The position numbers were made by a program, and so were the translations under genes. Source: Myxacorys chilensis ATA2-1-KO14 (GTDB lineage Bacteria > Cyanobacteriota > Cyanobacteriia > Leptolyngbyales > Leptolyngbyaceae). From it: 37,807 bases of DNA. The stretch is taken from the NCBI GenBank assembly GCA_019359275.1, contig JAHHHP010000054.1:1-37807 (forward strand). The letters are read 5' to 3'. Under the pieces are notes generated by a model that did not search any database, was not told the origin of the DNA, and was given only the letters and a program-made list of their open reading frames with translations. Positions 25,551 through 33,985 of the stretch are shown here, piece after piece. Numbering within the stretch: the stretch's first letter is position 1; each line of letters opens with the position of its first letter.

Positions 25551-27485
25551 ATGATAGAACATGCAAGCCAACTCGACTTATGCGATCAAACAGAGCAAAT
25601 GACCATTAACTATGGCTGGCGCGGCGAAATTAACACCTTTCTCTCAACCGCACCCACCAACTGGATAGAAACGCTCAGCGCAAACTATCAATTTCTCTAC
25701 CGACAGCGATCGACCGCTACTCAACAGCAAGCGTGGATCGAGTGCGGGGAGATCTTGCGATCGCAACTCTCCAATCTTTTACAAACCCGTCCTGATGCAG
25801 CAACTTGGACGATCATCTTTGAATATGAACTGCCCAGCGAAGGGGGCCGCCGTCCTGATGTTGTCATCCTTGGCGCAGGTCATATTCTCGTTTTCGAGTT
25901 CAAGCAAAAATCAACTCCATCCACAGCAGACATCGATCAAGTAGCCGCCTACGCCCGCGATTTGGCAGAGTATCACAGCGAGTCGTCTCGACATCCGGTC
26001 ACAGCGATACTAGTTCCCACGCGAACTACAAAAGAAAATCGTTTACACAACAAAGTAGAAATTGTTCGTCCATCCAACATAGCAACGTATTTAGATTCGT
26101 TAGAAACAACGCAGCCTGAAATCAGTACGGAAGCTTGGATTAATGCAAATTATTCACCACTGCCAACGGTGGTTCAAGCGGCACAGCAAATTTTTCAAAA
26201 CGAATCGCTTCCAAACATCAAAAGTGCTCAAAGTGCAGGCATTCCACAGCTGTTAGCCTATCTCAATGAATTAGCAGAAACGGCAGAGCAGAAAAAAGAG
26301 CGTCATCTTGTTTTAATTACGGGCGTCCCTGGAGCCGGAAAAACATTAGTCGGTTTGCAGTTTGTTTATCAAAATCCTTTGCAGATCGATGGAAAGCGAA
26401 ATGCTATTTTTCTCACCGGAAACGCACCGTTACTGACCGTTTTGCAATATGCACTCAAGAGCAAAGCTTTTGTGCAAGCCGTTCGTAATTTTTATATTCA
26501 ATATCAAATGCGTCGCCAAACCGCTCCAAAAGAACACATGATTGTTTTTGATGAGGCGCAACGAGCTTGGGATCGCGATCGCATGGCTGAAAAATACGGC
26601 ATAGGTTCAGCGGCAGCGGGGGCAGTCATTGGCATCTGCGATCGCATCCCAGATTGGTGCGTTTTGGTCGGTTTAATTGGTGAAGGTCAGCAGATCCACG
26701 TGGGCGAAGAAGACGGCATTGAACAGTGGAATTTAGGATTTGAACCCATTGCTTCTAAGTGGCATGTTCACTGCGCCCCTGAACCCTCGAAAGTATTCAG
26801 TGCAATTTCGGCAGAACGCCTTCATACTAAAGATTTATTTAACCTTACAACCTCACTCAGAACACATGTGGCACAGCATGTGCAGGCTTGGATTGCTTAC
26901 GTTCTTTTAGGTGAATTTGATCAAGCAGCAAAAGCCATTCCTTCTTTGATGGGCGAAGGATTTGATACCTATCTGACCCGCGATTTAGAATCTGCTAAAT
27001 CTTATTGCCGCGATCGCTATCATGAGCAATTTGATAAACGTTATGGTTTTGTTGCCTCTTCCCGCGCTCGCAACCTAACTCAATACAATATCAACAACGA
27101 TTATATTTCGACTCAGAAACTGAATGTTGGAGCGTGGTACATCGATTCACCAGATTCATCGCTTTCCTGTTGTGCCTTGAATGGAGTCGTCACAGAATTT
27201 AGCTGCCAAGGACTGGAGTTGGACTTGCCAATTGTCTGCTGGGGTAACGATCTGATTTGGCGCGATGGAGCATGGGTCAGTACAACTCGACAGAAAGATG
27301 TCCGCGATCCGCTACGGCTCAGATTAAATAGCTATCGAGTCCTTCTGAGTCGTGGGCGCGATGGGTTCATCATCTTCGTGCCTCCAGATCCAAAAATGGA
27401 TGGAACATTTGAAGCGCTACAAGCAACAGAATTGCAATTAATTTCTACAAGCTCTGGAGAATCGCTCCAACAGAATGCCGTCTGA
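25551..27485 (+). CDS. PD-(D/E)XK nuclease domain fused to DUF2075 helicase-like ATPase
   Basis: A 644-residue two-part protein. The N-terminal part (about 85-200) has a restriction-endonuclease-like core: E93 then D103 in RRPDVVILG, E116-x-K118 in VFEFKQK, and Q130xxxY134 as in RecB-type nucleases. The C-terminal part (about 225-630) is a DUF2075 (Schlafen-group-3-like) ATPase with Walker A GVPGAGKT (about 258-265) and Walker B IVFDEAQRAW (about 328-337). Its late motifs are TEFSCQGLELD and YRVLLSRGRDGFIIFVP. Such fusions act on nucleic acids and are often found among defence genes, but no partner gene lies next to this one. ATG 25551 is the start. Substrate and role are unproven. Confidence 0.85.
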   Translation: MIEHASQLDLCDQTEQMTINYGWRGEINTFLSTAPTNWIETLSANYQFLYRQRSTATQQQAWIECGEILRSQLSNLLQTRPDAATWTIIFEYELPSEGGRRPDVVILGAGHILVFEFKQKSTPSTADIDQVAAYARDLAEYHSESSRHPVTAILVPTRTTKENRLHNKVEIVRPSNIATYLDSLETTQPEISTEAWINANYSPLPTVVQAAQQIFQNESLPNIKSAQSAGIPQLLAYLNELAETAEQKKERHLVLITGVPGAGKTLVGLQFVYQNPLQIDGKRNAIFLTGNAPLLTVLQYALKSKAFVQAVRNFYIQYQMRRQTAPKEHMIVFDEAQRAWDRDRMAEKYGIGSAAAGAVIGICDRIPDWCVLVGLIGEGQQIHVGEEDGIEQWNLGFEPIASKWHVHCAPEPSKVFSAISAERLHTKDLFNLTTSLRTHVAQHVQAWIAYVLLGEFDQAAKAIPSLMGEGFDTYLTRDLESAKSYCRDRYHEQFDKRYGFVASSRARNLTQYNINNDYISTQKLNVGAWYIDSPDSSLSCCALNGVVTEFSCQGLELDLPIVCWGNDLIWRDGAWVSTTRQKDVRDPLRLRLNSYRVLLSRGRDGFIIFVPPDPKMDGTFEALQATELQLISTSSGESLQQNAV

Positions 27486-27729
27486 AAATTTGCTACGGTT
27501 AGTCGCGATCGCACCCCATCACCGGAGACTTCCGATAGAAATTGGGTCATTACTTTATTTGGGGGAACATTTTGAAGGTTAATGCATTCAGCATCAATCA
27601 AAGCCTCTCCTCTGATCAATCCTTCTGTTGATCTCATTTAACTGTTAATCTCATTACATGAAGTCTCATTCCATTTCTCCTAACCATTGTTCTTCTGGTC
27701 AAATACCTATGCTGCTAAAAGGATGTTCG

Positions 27730-28263
27730 ATGCGTCGAGTGGCGTCTTCTTTGGTGCGCTCAACCACTAGCTTTGCGATCGCAGGCTGTTTACTGGCGAG
27801 TCTTCCTCTGGTGGTACGTGCCCAAACTACGCCAGGATTCACAATTTTTAGCGGTGTCGAACCCAAAAATCAACTCAACTATCACCTTGACTTCGGTGGC
27901 AACTCAGGCAGTTGGGATCGCTACCGACTGAGAGTCAAGAAGGACAAAATGAAAGTCGCGGTCGCGCAGTTCTCGATCGACTACCCCAACTATTACAAAG
28001 GTGTGTTTGATCCCAAAGATGTCGAACTGCGAGTAAATGACAAGAAAGTTGCCATTCAAGAAGTGAAGTGGGAGAAAGAAAACTACGTGATCGAAGTGTT
28101 TCCTCAAGAACCTGTTCCAGCGGCATCTAACGTAGAACTTATTTTCTCAAACGTCAAAAATCCAAGTAGCGGCGGCATGTTCTACTTCAACTGCAATGTG
28201 CTTTCGCCAGGCGATGCGCCCTTGCTGAGAACTCTTGGAACCTGGATTATTGGCATTCAATAA
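27730..28263 (+). CDS. DUF2808 family exported protein
   Basis: A protein of about 177 residues with a signal peptide (hydrophobic about 13-30, cleavage after VVRA near 31) and a DUF2808 domain. Recognisable segments are the FGGNSGSWDRYRLRV start, FSIDYPNYYKGVFDPKDVEL and EVFPQEPVPAASNVEL. DUF2808 proteins are exported and found in many cyanobacteria; function is unknown. ATG 27730 is preferred because AAAAGGA lies six bases before it; ATG 27658 would add 24 residues ahead of the signal peptide. Its stop codon sits in a 17-bp duplication, and a terminator then separates it from rpmH. Confidence 0.78.
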   Translation: MRRVASSLVRSTTSFAIAGCLLASLPLVVRAQTTPGFTIFSGVEPKNQLNYHLDFGGNSGSWDRYRLRVKKDKMKVAVAQFSIDYPNYYKGVFDPKDVELRVNDKKVAIQEVKWEKENYVIEVFPQEPVPAASNVELIFSNVKNPSSGGMFYFNCNVLSPGDAPLLRTLGTWIIGIQ

Positions 28264-28282
28264 CTATCGGCATTCAATAACT
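28252..28282. repeat. 17-bp-spaced direct repeat across the DUF2808 stop codon
   Basis: GGCATTCAATAACT occurs at 28252-28265 and again at 28269-28282, giving a 17-bp period. The TAA stop (28261-28263) is inside the first copy. The second copy is noncoding and looks like a short tandem duplication. Confidence 0.9.
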
Positions 28283-28300
28283 CGGTAAAGATGATACTCT

Positions 28301-28339
28301 AGTAGACTGTGGCGATTTTCCGCAGTCTACTTATTTTTT
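28301..28339 (+). terminator. Intrinsic terminator between the DUF2808 gene and rpmH
   Basis: AGTAGACTGTGG (28301-28312) pairs with CCGCAGTCTACT (28320-28331), 12 bp with one G-U pair, around a 7-nt loop. A run of six T follows at 28334-28339. It insulates the rpmH operon from upstream transcription. Confidence 0.88.
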
Positions 28340-28365
28340 GATTGATTTAAGCTGGAGCAACGGCA

Positions 28366-28512
28366 ATGACGAAGCGTACTTTAGAAGGAACCTCTCGTAA
28401 GAGAAGAAGAGTGTCTGGATTTCGCGCCCGGATGCGAACCAAGAACGGTCAGAACGTGATTAAAGCACGGCGTAATAAAGGGCGGATTCGTCTATCTGTT
28501 TCTCAGGGATAG
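28366..28512 (+). CDS. rpmH: 50S ribosomal protein bL34
   Basis: A 48-residue, very basic protein: MTKRTLEGTSRKRRRVSGFR followed by ARMRTKNGQNVIKARRNKGR. This is the standard bL34 sequence, a component of the large ribosomal subunit near the exit-tunnel region. The gene is in its usual place immediately before rnpA, 55 bp upstream. A purine-rich GGAGCAACGG stretch precedes ATG 28366. It was found by reading the gap between the DUF2808 gene and rnpA. Confidence 0.98.
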   Translation: MTKRTLEGTSRKRRRVSGFRARMRTKNGQNVIKARRNKGRIRLSVSQG

Positions 28513-28567
28513 TGAGATTGCTGCGACGTTGCGCTGATCGAGTGAACCGCTGATTGAGTAAACCACA

Positions 28568-28996
28568 GTGGCATTGCCAAAGCATCACCGACTAAAGCAC
28601 CGACGAGACTTTGATGCTGTCTATCAACGTGGGCTTCGTCGCGGCTCTACATGTTTTACATTACGAGCGCTGCGATTAGCGCTGCCAAGCTCTAAAGAAT
28701 TAGCAAGCGAGCCTGCTCCTACGCGGATTGGTATCTCAATTAGCAAAAAAGTGAGTAAGCGTGCCGTTGTTCGCAACCGGATCAAACGGCAAATTCGGGC
28801 AGCGGTCCGTCAGCTACTGCCTCGGCTCTCTCCAGGATGGAATATTGTGATCGGCGTGCGATTGGCTTCGCCAAGCTCTAAAAGATCGTCAAAAGCGGAT
28901 TCTGAAGAAGCACCCGCGATTGGGTGTGATTATTTTCAATTTCTGCAAGAATTAGAGCAGTTGTTGACAAAAGCCGAGGTGCTATATGGCGATTAA
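28568..28996 (+). CDS. rnpA: Ribonuclease P protein component
   Basis: A 142-residue basic protein that assists RnpB RNA in removing 5' leaders from pre-tRNA. The N-terminal LPKHHRLKHRRDFDAVYQRG segment and the RNR motif in KRAVVRNRIKRQIR (about 63-77) are diagnostic. A poorly conserved insert (SPSSKRSSKADSEEAPAIG, about 101-119) is lengthier than in many bacteria. The start is GTG 28568. The 3' end overlaps the next gene by 11 bp, consistent with translational coupling in the rpmH-rnpA-PH-yidC-khpB run. Confidence 0.95.
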   Translation: MALPKHHRLKHRRDFDAVYQRGLRRGSTCFTLRALRLALPSSKELASEPAPTRIGISISKKVSKRAVVRNRIKRQIRAAVRQLLPRLSPGWNIVIGVRLASPSSKRSSKADSEEAPAIGCDYFQFLQELEQLLTKAEVLYGD

Positions 28997-29384
28997 AGAA
29001 GAGGTTTACTACGAAGGCGGGCCTCATGTTGGTGACTTGATCATCAACATTCTGCTCGGATTTACGATTATTTGTATTCCGCTCACCATTGGCTCCATCG
29101 TACGGGCATTCTGGTTGCGCTATCGCATTACGGATCGCCGGATAAGCGTGACGGGGGGGTGGATGGGTCGCGATCGCTCCGATATCATTTACTCTGAAAT
29201 TGCAAAGGTTGTCACGGTTCCCCGTGGCCTTGGTGCTTGGGGTGATATGGTATTGACGCTAAAAGACGGTAGCCGTTTAGAGATGCGCTCTGTTCCAAAT
29301 TTCCGTCAGGTTTACGACTATATCAATCAACATCTATCCGAGCGAGCTAAAAAAGTAAGTGGCGGATTAGGGTCTCAAAAATAG
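28986..29384 (+). CDS. PH (bPH2/YdbS-like) domain membrane protein
   Basis: A 132-residue protein with a hydrophobic hairpin (about 15-45) and a bacterial pleckstrin-homology domain (about 46-120). Signature text is YRITDRRISVTGGWMGRDRSDIIYSEIAKV. This gene is conserved between rnpA and yidC in cyanobacteria, and its function is unassigned; position suggests a link to membrane-protein insertion. It starts inside the rnpA coding sequence (ATG 28986), 11 bp before the rnpA stop ends. Confidence 0.87.
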   Translation: MAIKEEVYYEGGPHVGDLIINILLGFTIICIPLTIGSIVRAFWLRYRITDRRISVTGGWMGRDRSDIIYSEIAKVVTVPRGLGAWGDMVLTLKDGSRLEMRSVPNFRQVYDYINQHLSERAKKVSGGLGSQK

Positions 29385-29511
29385 AAATCTCGATCGATCA
29401 AGCGTCGATAGACGCGGTGAACGCTAAACTAGAATCTGGTCATCTCGATTCATCTCAATCGATCGAGAGGCTTGGGTTGAAACAGCAATTTTTAAGGTAG
29501 ACGTAAAGCGA

Positions 29512-30657
29512 ATGGACTTTGGTATCGGCTTTCTTTCCAACAAAATCATGCTCCCGATCCTAGACTTCTTCTACGGGATCGTACCCAGCTATGGTTTGGC
29601 AATTATTGCCCTGACTTTAGTAATTCGCTTCGCGCTCTACCCGTTGAGCGCTGGCTCAATTCGCAGTATGCGGCGGATGAAAGTGTCTCAGCCTGTGATG
29701 CAGAAGCGAATGAAGGAGCTTCAGGAGAAGTACAAGAGCGATCCAGCGAAGCAGCAAGAAGAAATTAGCGCTCTCTACAAAGAGTTTGGCAATCCTTTAG
29801 CAGGCTGTCTACCAGTCGTACTTCAGATGCCAATTCTATTTGCGCTATTTGCAACCTTGCGAGGATCACCCTTTTCAGACGTGCCTTACAACGTGAACCT
29901 GCAAATTTTGCCGAAAGGGCAGATTGAGCAAGTGACGCCCCAAGCGTTTGTAACCCCGTCTCAAAACATTTATTTGTCCGATGGTGTACACTCTCGCATC
30001 TCAGCGATCGCGCCGAGTGGAACCAAGTTGGCGGTCGGCGAAAAGACGAAATTTGAATTTCAAACGCCTGAAGGAAAGCCACTGAGCCAATTAACGGCAG
30101 AATACCCTGACACCAATCTAGTTCCTAAGTACAAAGTGACTGCCGGAGCAGAGCGGATCCGGATCAACGAAGACGGAACGATCGAAGCGCTGCAACCTGG
30201 AGATGTCACGCTTCAAGCGATTATTCCAGGTTTAGCGGCTGATAAAGGATTCCTCTTTATTAACGCGCTTGGCCATGTTGGTGCGGTTGACCCGGACGGA
30301 ACGCTGCACTGGGATATTATCGGCATGATTCTGTTCTTTGGAATCAGCCTTTACATAAATCAACTTCTTTCGGGACAGGGATCAACGGGTAATCCTCAGC
30401 AAGATACAGTCAACAAAATCACTCCGGTGATCTTTTCTGGCATGTTCTTCTTCTTCCCGTTGCCGGCTGGAGTATTGATGTACATGGTCATCGCAAACAT
30501 TTTTCAGACCGCTCAAACCTTCATTCTCTCTCGTGAACCGCTTCCAGAGAATCTTCAAAAGATTGTTGACGAAGAAGCAAAAAATGGTGGTGGAGCAGCA
30601 GCGACATTGACAGATGGAGCGCTGCCCTTTGAACCCGGTCGTAAGAAGAAGGCATAA
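29512..30657 (+). CDS. yidC: YidC/Oxa1/Alb3 membrane protein insertase with an Ig-like insertion
   Basis: A 381-residue insertase that helps photosystem and other proteins into plasma and thylakoid membranes, alone or with SecYEG. Hydrophobic segments lie at about 14-45 (with the groove Arg R39), 95-117, 268-287 and 305-338. The cytoplasmic coiled region QPVMQKRMKELQEKYK and the GCLPVVLQMPILFALF segment are standard. Between the second and third segments sits an insert (about 120-265). Residues about 165-240 of it (IAPSGTKLAVGEKTKFEF, then RINEDGTIEALQPGDVTLQAIIPG-type text) read like a Big_2 Ig-like domain. The C-terminal tail ends in GRKKKA, suited to ribosome contact. Confidence 0.93.
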   Translation: MDFGIGFLSNKIMLPILDFFYGIVPSYGLAIIALTLVIRFALYPLSAGSIRSMRRMKVSQPVMQKRMKELQEKYKSDPAKQQEEISALYKEFGNPLAGCLPVVLQMPILFALFATLRGSPFSDVPYNVNLQILPKGQIEQVTPQAFVTPSQNIYLSDGVHSRISAIAPSGTKLAVGEKTKFEFQTPEGKPLSQLTAEYPDTNLVPKYKVTAGAERIRINEDGTIEALQPGDVTLQAIIPGLAADKGFLFINALGHVGAVDPDGTLHWDIIGMILFFGISLYINQLLSGQGSTGNPQQDTVNKITPVIFSGMFFFFPLPAGVLMYMVIANIFQTAQTFILSREPLPENLQKIVDEEAKNGGGAAATLTDGALPFEPGRKKKA

Positions 30658-30663
30658 CGTGAG

Positions 30664-31167
30664 ATGGGTGATCAGTTACAGCAACGGGGTCAGCAGTGGC
30701 TAGAGAATTTTTTGAAGTTGGCGGGGCTATCGACGACGGTTTCAGCCGAAGTTCGAGAAAATTCATTTGGGAAAAGCTGCTGGCTGACGATTGACCATGC
30801 GACTTTACATCCCCATCAAATTGACATTTTAGTTGGCGATCGCGGAGCGGGACTGGATGCGATTCAGTATTTAGCAAATTCTGCGCTGAACCTCGGCTTA
30901 AGTCAGGAAGAGCAAGGATCGGTAACGATCGAGCTAAATGGCTACCGTGAAGGGCGTCAGCAAGAGTTAGCAGCGATCGCTCAAACTGCGAGCGATCGCG
31001 TCCGTGAGACAGGCGAAGAATACGAGATTAAGTCCCTCTCCTCTGCCGAACGTCGCCAAATTCATTCTCTGCTACAAGATCAACCCGATCTAGAAACCTT
31101 CAGCCGTGGGCAAGAACCCCATCGAAATTTGGTGGTGCGATTTGCCCACCCTTCAGATCAAAGCTAA
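30664..31167 (+). CDS. khpB: KhpB/Jag-type KH-R3H RNA-binding protein
   Basis: A 167-residue RNA-binding protein with a KH domain (about 25-92, GDRGAGLDAIQYL as the GxxG-containing loop) and a C-terminal R3H domain (about 100-162, with R130xxxH134 and SRGQEPHRNLVVRF). The Jag N-terminal domain found in Firmicutes is absent, as is usual in cyanobacteria. The start lies 6 nt after the yidC stop, so coupling is likely. Homologues bind many small RNAs and affect envelope growth; the role in cyanobacteria is not settled. Confidence 0.9.
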   Translation: MGDQLQQRGQQWLENFLKLAGLSTTVSAEVRENSFGKSCWLTIDHATLHPHQIDILVGDRGAGLDAIQYLANSALNLGLSQEEQGSVTIELNGYREGRQQELAAIAQTASDRVRETGEEYEIKSLSSAERRQIHSLLQDQPDLETFSRGQEPHRNLVVRFAHPSDQS

Positions 31168-31243
31168 GATCAAACTTAAAGAACCAGATTAAAACCAAAG
31201 AAAAAATTGGCGTTTTCGAGTTACTAGAGAGTAACTGTTTTTA

Positions 31244-31744
31244 ATGAAAGCGATTCATATTCCTCGATTAACACACGCCCCTGAGCGAACCGAAACCCTT
31301 GAATTTAAAGAGCCGATTAAAGGTCTAGAAACGTTAACTCCCGTTCAAGGCACCATCACTATTACTCACCAAGGCAACTATTTAGAGGTTTCAGCGCAGG
31401 CAGAAGCGATCGTAACCCTCACCTGTCATCGGTGCTTGCAGCAATTCAATTATCGTCTTTCTGTTTCTCCATCAGAGATGATTTGGCTTAACGACGCTGC
31501 TGACCCGACTGAAGAACTTCCCCTCGATCGCGATTTGACCCTAGACGATCTGATGGAGTCGTTGCCGCCAAACGGATATTTCGACCCTGAAAAGTGGCTC
31601 TATGAGCAACTGTGTCTAGAAATTCCCCAACGTCAATTGTGTAGCCAGTCTTGTCAAGGGATTGAAGTTGAGGATAAAAATGCTCACATCACTGACCGAC
31701 GATGGGCATCGCTCAACGCCTTGAAGGGACACCTCCCCTCGTAG
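31244..31744 (+). CDS. DUF177/YceD family protein
   Basis: A 166-residue protein with the DUF177 (YceD) pattern: a beta-rich N-terminal half and C61/C64 in LTCHRCLQQF, then C124, C133 and C137 in the C-terminal part, which look like a metal site. Bacterial and plastid homologues are linked to 23S rRNA accumulation and the large ribosomal subunit, which fits its position in the ribosome/insertion gene run. Here rpmF is not adjacent, unlike in proteobacteria. ATG 31244 gives the family N-terminus. Confidence 0.83.
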   Translation: MKAIHIPRLTHAPERTETLEFKEPIKGLETLTPVQGTITITHQGNYLEVSAQAEAIVTLTCHRCLQQFNYRLSVSPSEMIWLNDAADPTEELPLDRDLTLDDLMESLPPNGYFDPEKWLYEQLCLEIPQRQLCSQSCQGIEVEDKNAHITDRRWASLNALKGHLPS

Positions 31745-31813
31745 GGATGTGTTGCCTAGGAAGGGCGGTGTTGTACGGTATAGAGGTGAGATTCCTATTG
31801 ACCTGCACCTGCT

Positions 31814-33340
31814 ATGAGTTTCAGCGACGAGTTTAATCTGCTGCTACGAGCACGATATCCGATTATCTATATCCCAACTCGCGAAGAGGAACGAGTGGAA
31901 GCTGCGATCGCTCTGTCAGCAAAACAACAGGGCGATCGAGCGGTTTACACCTGGGATTTTGTCGATGGCTATCAGGGGAATCCTAACGATCTCGGATTTG
32001 GCAAACGCAATCCGCTGCAAGCCCTGGAATTCGTCGAAAAGCTTCCTGCTAGTGCTGCCGCAATTTTTGTACTGCGAGATTTTCATCGCTTCTTAGAAGA
32101 TATCTCCATCTCGCGCAAACTGCGTAATCTTCTGCGGTTGCTAAAATCTCAACCGAAAAACTTGGTGTTGCTCTCCTCACAAGTTGCCATTCCAGAAGAT
32201 TTGAGCGAAGTCCTAACAGTACTTGAGTTTCCCCTACCTAACGCCGCTGAAATCGCAACCGAGATTGAGCGCCTCTTGAGTGCCACTGGACAGCGCTTAG
32301 AAGGTAAGGTGTTAGATGAATTAGTGCGATCGTGCCAAGGGTTATCAATTGAGCGAATCCGACGGGTTTTGGCGCGGGCGTTAGCTCTACATGGTGAACT
32401 GCGACCCGAAGATGTCGATTTGATTTTAGAAGAAAAGCGCCAAACCATCCGGCAGACTCAGATTTTAGATTTCTATCCGGCTACGGAAAACATTTCAGAT
32501 ATCGGCGGATTGGATAACCTCAAAGACTGGCTGATTCGACGCGGCGGATCGTTCTCAGAACGGGCGCGGCAGTATGGATTGCCCTTTCCTAGAGGGCTAC
32601 TGCTAGTTGGGATTCAGGGCACCGGAAAATCGCTAACGGCAAAAGCGATCGCGCACCACTGGCATTTGCCGCTCCTGCGACTAGATGTAGGTCGCCTCTT
32701 TGGGGGCTTAGTCGGCGAGTCAGAGTCTCGAACTCGTCAAATGATTCAACTCTCAGAAGCCCTTGCGCCTTGCATTCTGTGGATTGATGAAATTGATAAA
32801 GCCTTTTCAGGGGTCGATGGTCGCGGTGATGCGGGTACAACAAGCCGTGTGTTCGGAACCTTTATTACCTGGATGGCAGAGAAAAAATCTCCTGTTTTTG
32901 TCGTCGCCACTGCCAACAATATTCAATCGCTTCCAGCGGAGATGTTGCGAAAAGGCCGATTTGACGAAATTTTCTTTGTCGGTTTGCCCAGTCAAGAAGA
33001 ACGACGCGCCATTTTTGAGGTGCATTTATCGAGACTGCGATCGCACAATCTGGACCAGTACGACCTCGATCGCCTCGCTTATGAAACGCCCGATTTTTCT
33101 GGAGCCGAAATTGAGCAAGCGCTAATTGAAGCGATGCATCTAGGCTTTAGTCAAAACCGCGATTTTACTACCGACGATATTCTAGAAGCGGCGAGTCAAA
33201 CCGTCCCCCTTGCCCGCACTGCCAAAGAGCAAATCGAATTTCTCCAGGACTGGGCCTCGGCTGGAAAAGCAAGACTCGCCTCAAAACACAGCAGTCTGAG
33301 CGATCGAATTCAGCGCCAATTGCAGCAGCCAGAAGGATGA
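31814..33340 (+). CDS. ycf46: Ycf46-type AAA ATPase
   Basis: A 508-residue AAA protein with an N-terminal part typical of Ycf46/Slr0374 (FNLLLRARYPIIYIPTREEERV) and one AAA module (about 230-480). Walker A is GIQGTGKS (about 265-272), Walker B ILWIDEID (about 320-327), the sensor-1 region VVATANN, and the arginine-finger region LPAEMLRKGRFDEIF. The protein is plastid-encoded in red algae and, in Synechocystis, has been linked to inorganic-carbon use. It may act as a remodelling factor in photosynthetic cells. ATG 31814. It follows DUF177 by 69 bp, probably as the end of the operon. Confidence 0.9.
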   Translation: MSFSDEFNLLLRARYPIIYIPTREEERVEAAIALSAKQQGDRAVYTWDFVDGYQGNPNDLGFGKRNPLQALEFVEKLPASAAAIFVLRDFHRFLEDISISRKLRNLLRLLKSQPKNLVLLSSQVAIPEDLSEVLTVLEFPLPNAAEIATEIERLLSATGQRLEGKVLDELVRSCQGLSIERIRRVLARALALHGELRPEDVDLILEEKRQTIRQTQILDFYPATENISDIGGLDNLKDWLIRRGGSFSERARQYGLPFPRGLLLVGIQGTGKSLTAKAIAHHWHLPLLRLDVGRLFGGLVGESESRTRQMIQLSEALAPCILWIDEIDKAFSGVDGRGDAGTTSRVFGTFITWMAEKKSPVFVVATANNIQSLPAEMLRKGRFDEIFFVGLPSQEERRAIFEVHLSRLRSHNLDQYDLDRLAYETPDFSGAEIEQALIEAMHLGFSQNRDFTTDDILEAASQTVPLARTAKEQIEFLQDWASAGKARLASKHSSLSDRIQRQLQQPEG

Positions 33341-33383
33341 GTGGTAAAATTTGGCTTGCTTCACTTATTGCATCAGGTGACTC

Positions 33384-33815
33384 ATGAGTTGGTCTGGCTT
33401 TTCTAAAGTGCTCCTTGGGCTGCTAGTAGCGATTGGTCTCATTGCTGGAGGCGGCTTTATCGCCGCTCGTATTGTGATTGCAAAATACAATGCTTCGCCT
33501 GCAAAGCCAATTTATCCCAACGACGCGCCAGCAGCGAAGTCATCAAATGCTACAGCCGCTAAAGCCAATAAGACGGCTGAGCCATCTTCAAGCGAGCCAG
33601 CTGCTAAACCGTTGCCGTCAGGTGCAACGGAAGCGCGAGTCACTCAACCAATTGGCCTCATTTTGAGAGATGGTCCTAATGGGAGTCAGATTGGTGGTAT
33701 CGAGTATAACGATCGAGTAGTTGTTCTAGAAACTAGCCCAGATGGTGGTTGGCAAAAGGTGAGACTTCCAGCAAGCGAAAAAGAAGGCTGGGTTAAAGCT
33801 GGAAACATTGAGTAG
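33384..33815 (+). CDS. Membrane-anchored SH3-domain protein
   Basis: A 143-residue protein: an N-terminal membrane helix (about 9-31), an Ala/Ser/Lys-rich low-complexity linker (about 38-84) and a bacterial SH3 domain (about 86-142, VTQPIGLILRDGPNGSQIGG to EKEGWVKAGNIE). Such domains bind cell-wall peptides or proteins. ATG 33384 lies 43 bp after ycf46. The linker suggests it reaches through the peptidoglycan; the specific role is unknown. Confidence 0.82.
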   Translation: MSWSGFSKVLLGLLVAIGLIAGGGFIAARIVIAKYNASPAKPIYPNDAPAAKSSNATAAKANKTAEPSSSEPAAKPLPSGATEARVTQPIGLILRDGPNGSQIGGIEYNDRVVVLETSPDGGWQKVRLPASEKEGWVKAGNIE

Positions 33816-33985
33816 AGCGAAAAATTTACATATAAATTTCTGATTAGTACAAATATCCAAAATTCTATCGAAAGACATAGCGATTTCGTCCTGAAACTGC
33901 TGGGCGTTAGTGTCGAACTTAGTTAATATTTATTTATGAAAGGTAAAAGCTTCTCTTTACTAACTTAGTCGAAGCTTATAAAATC

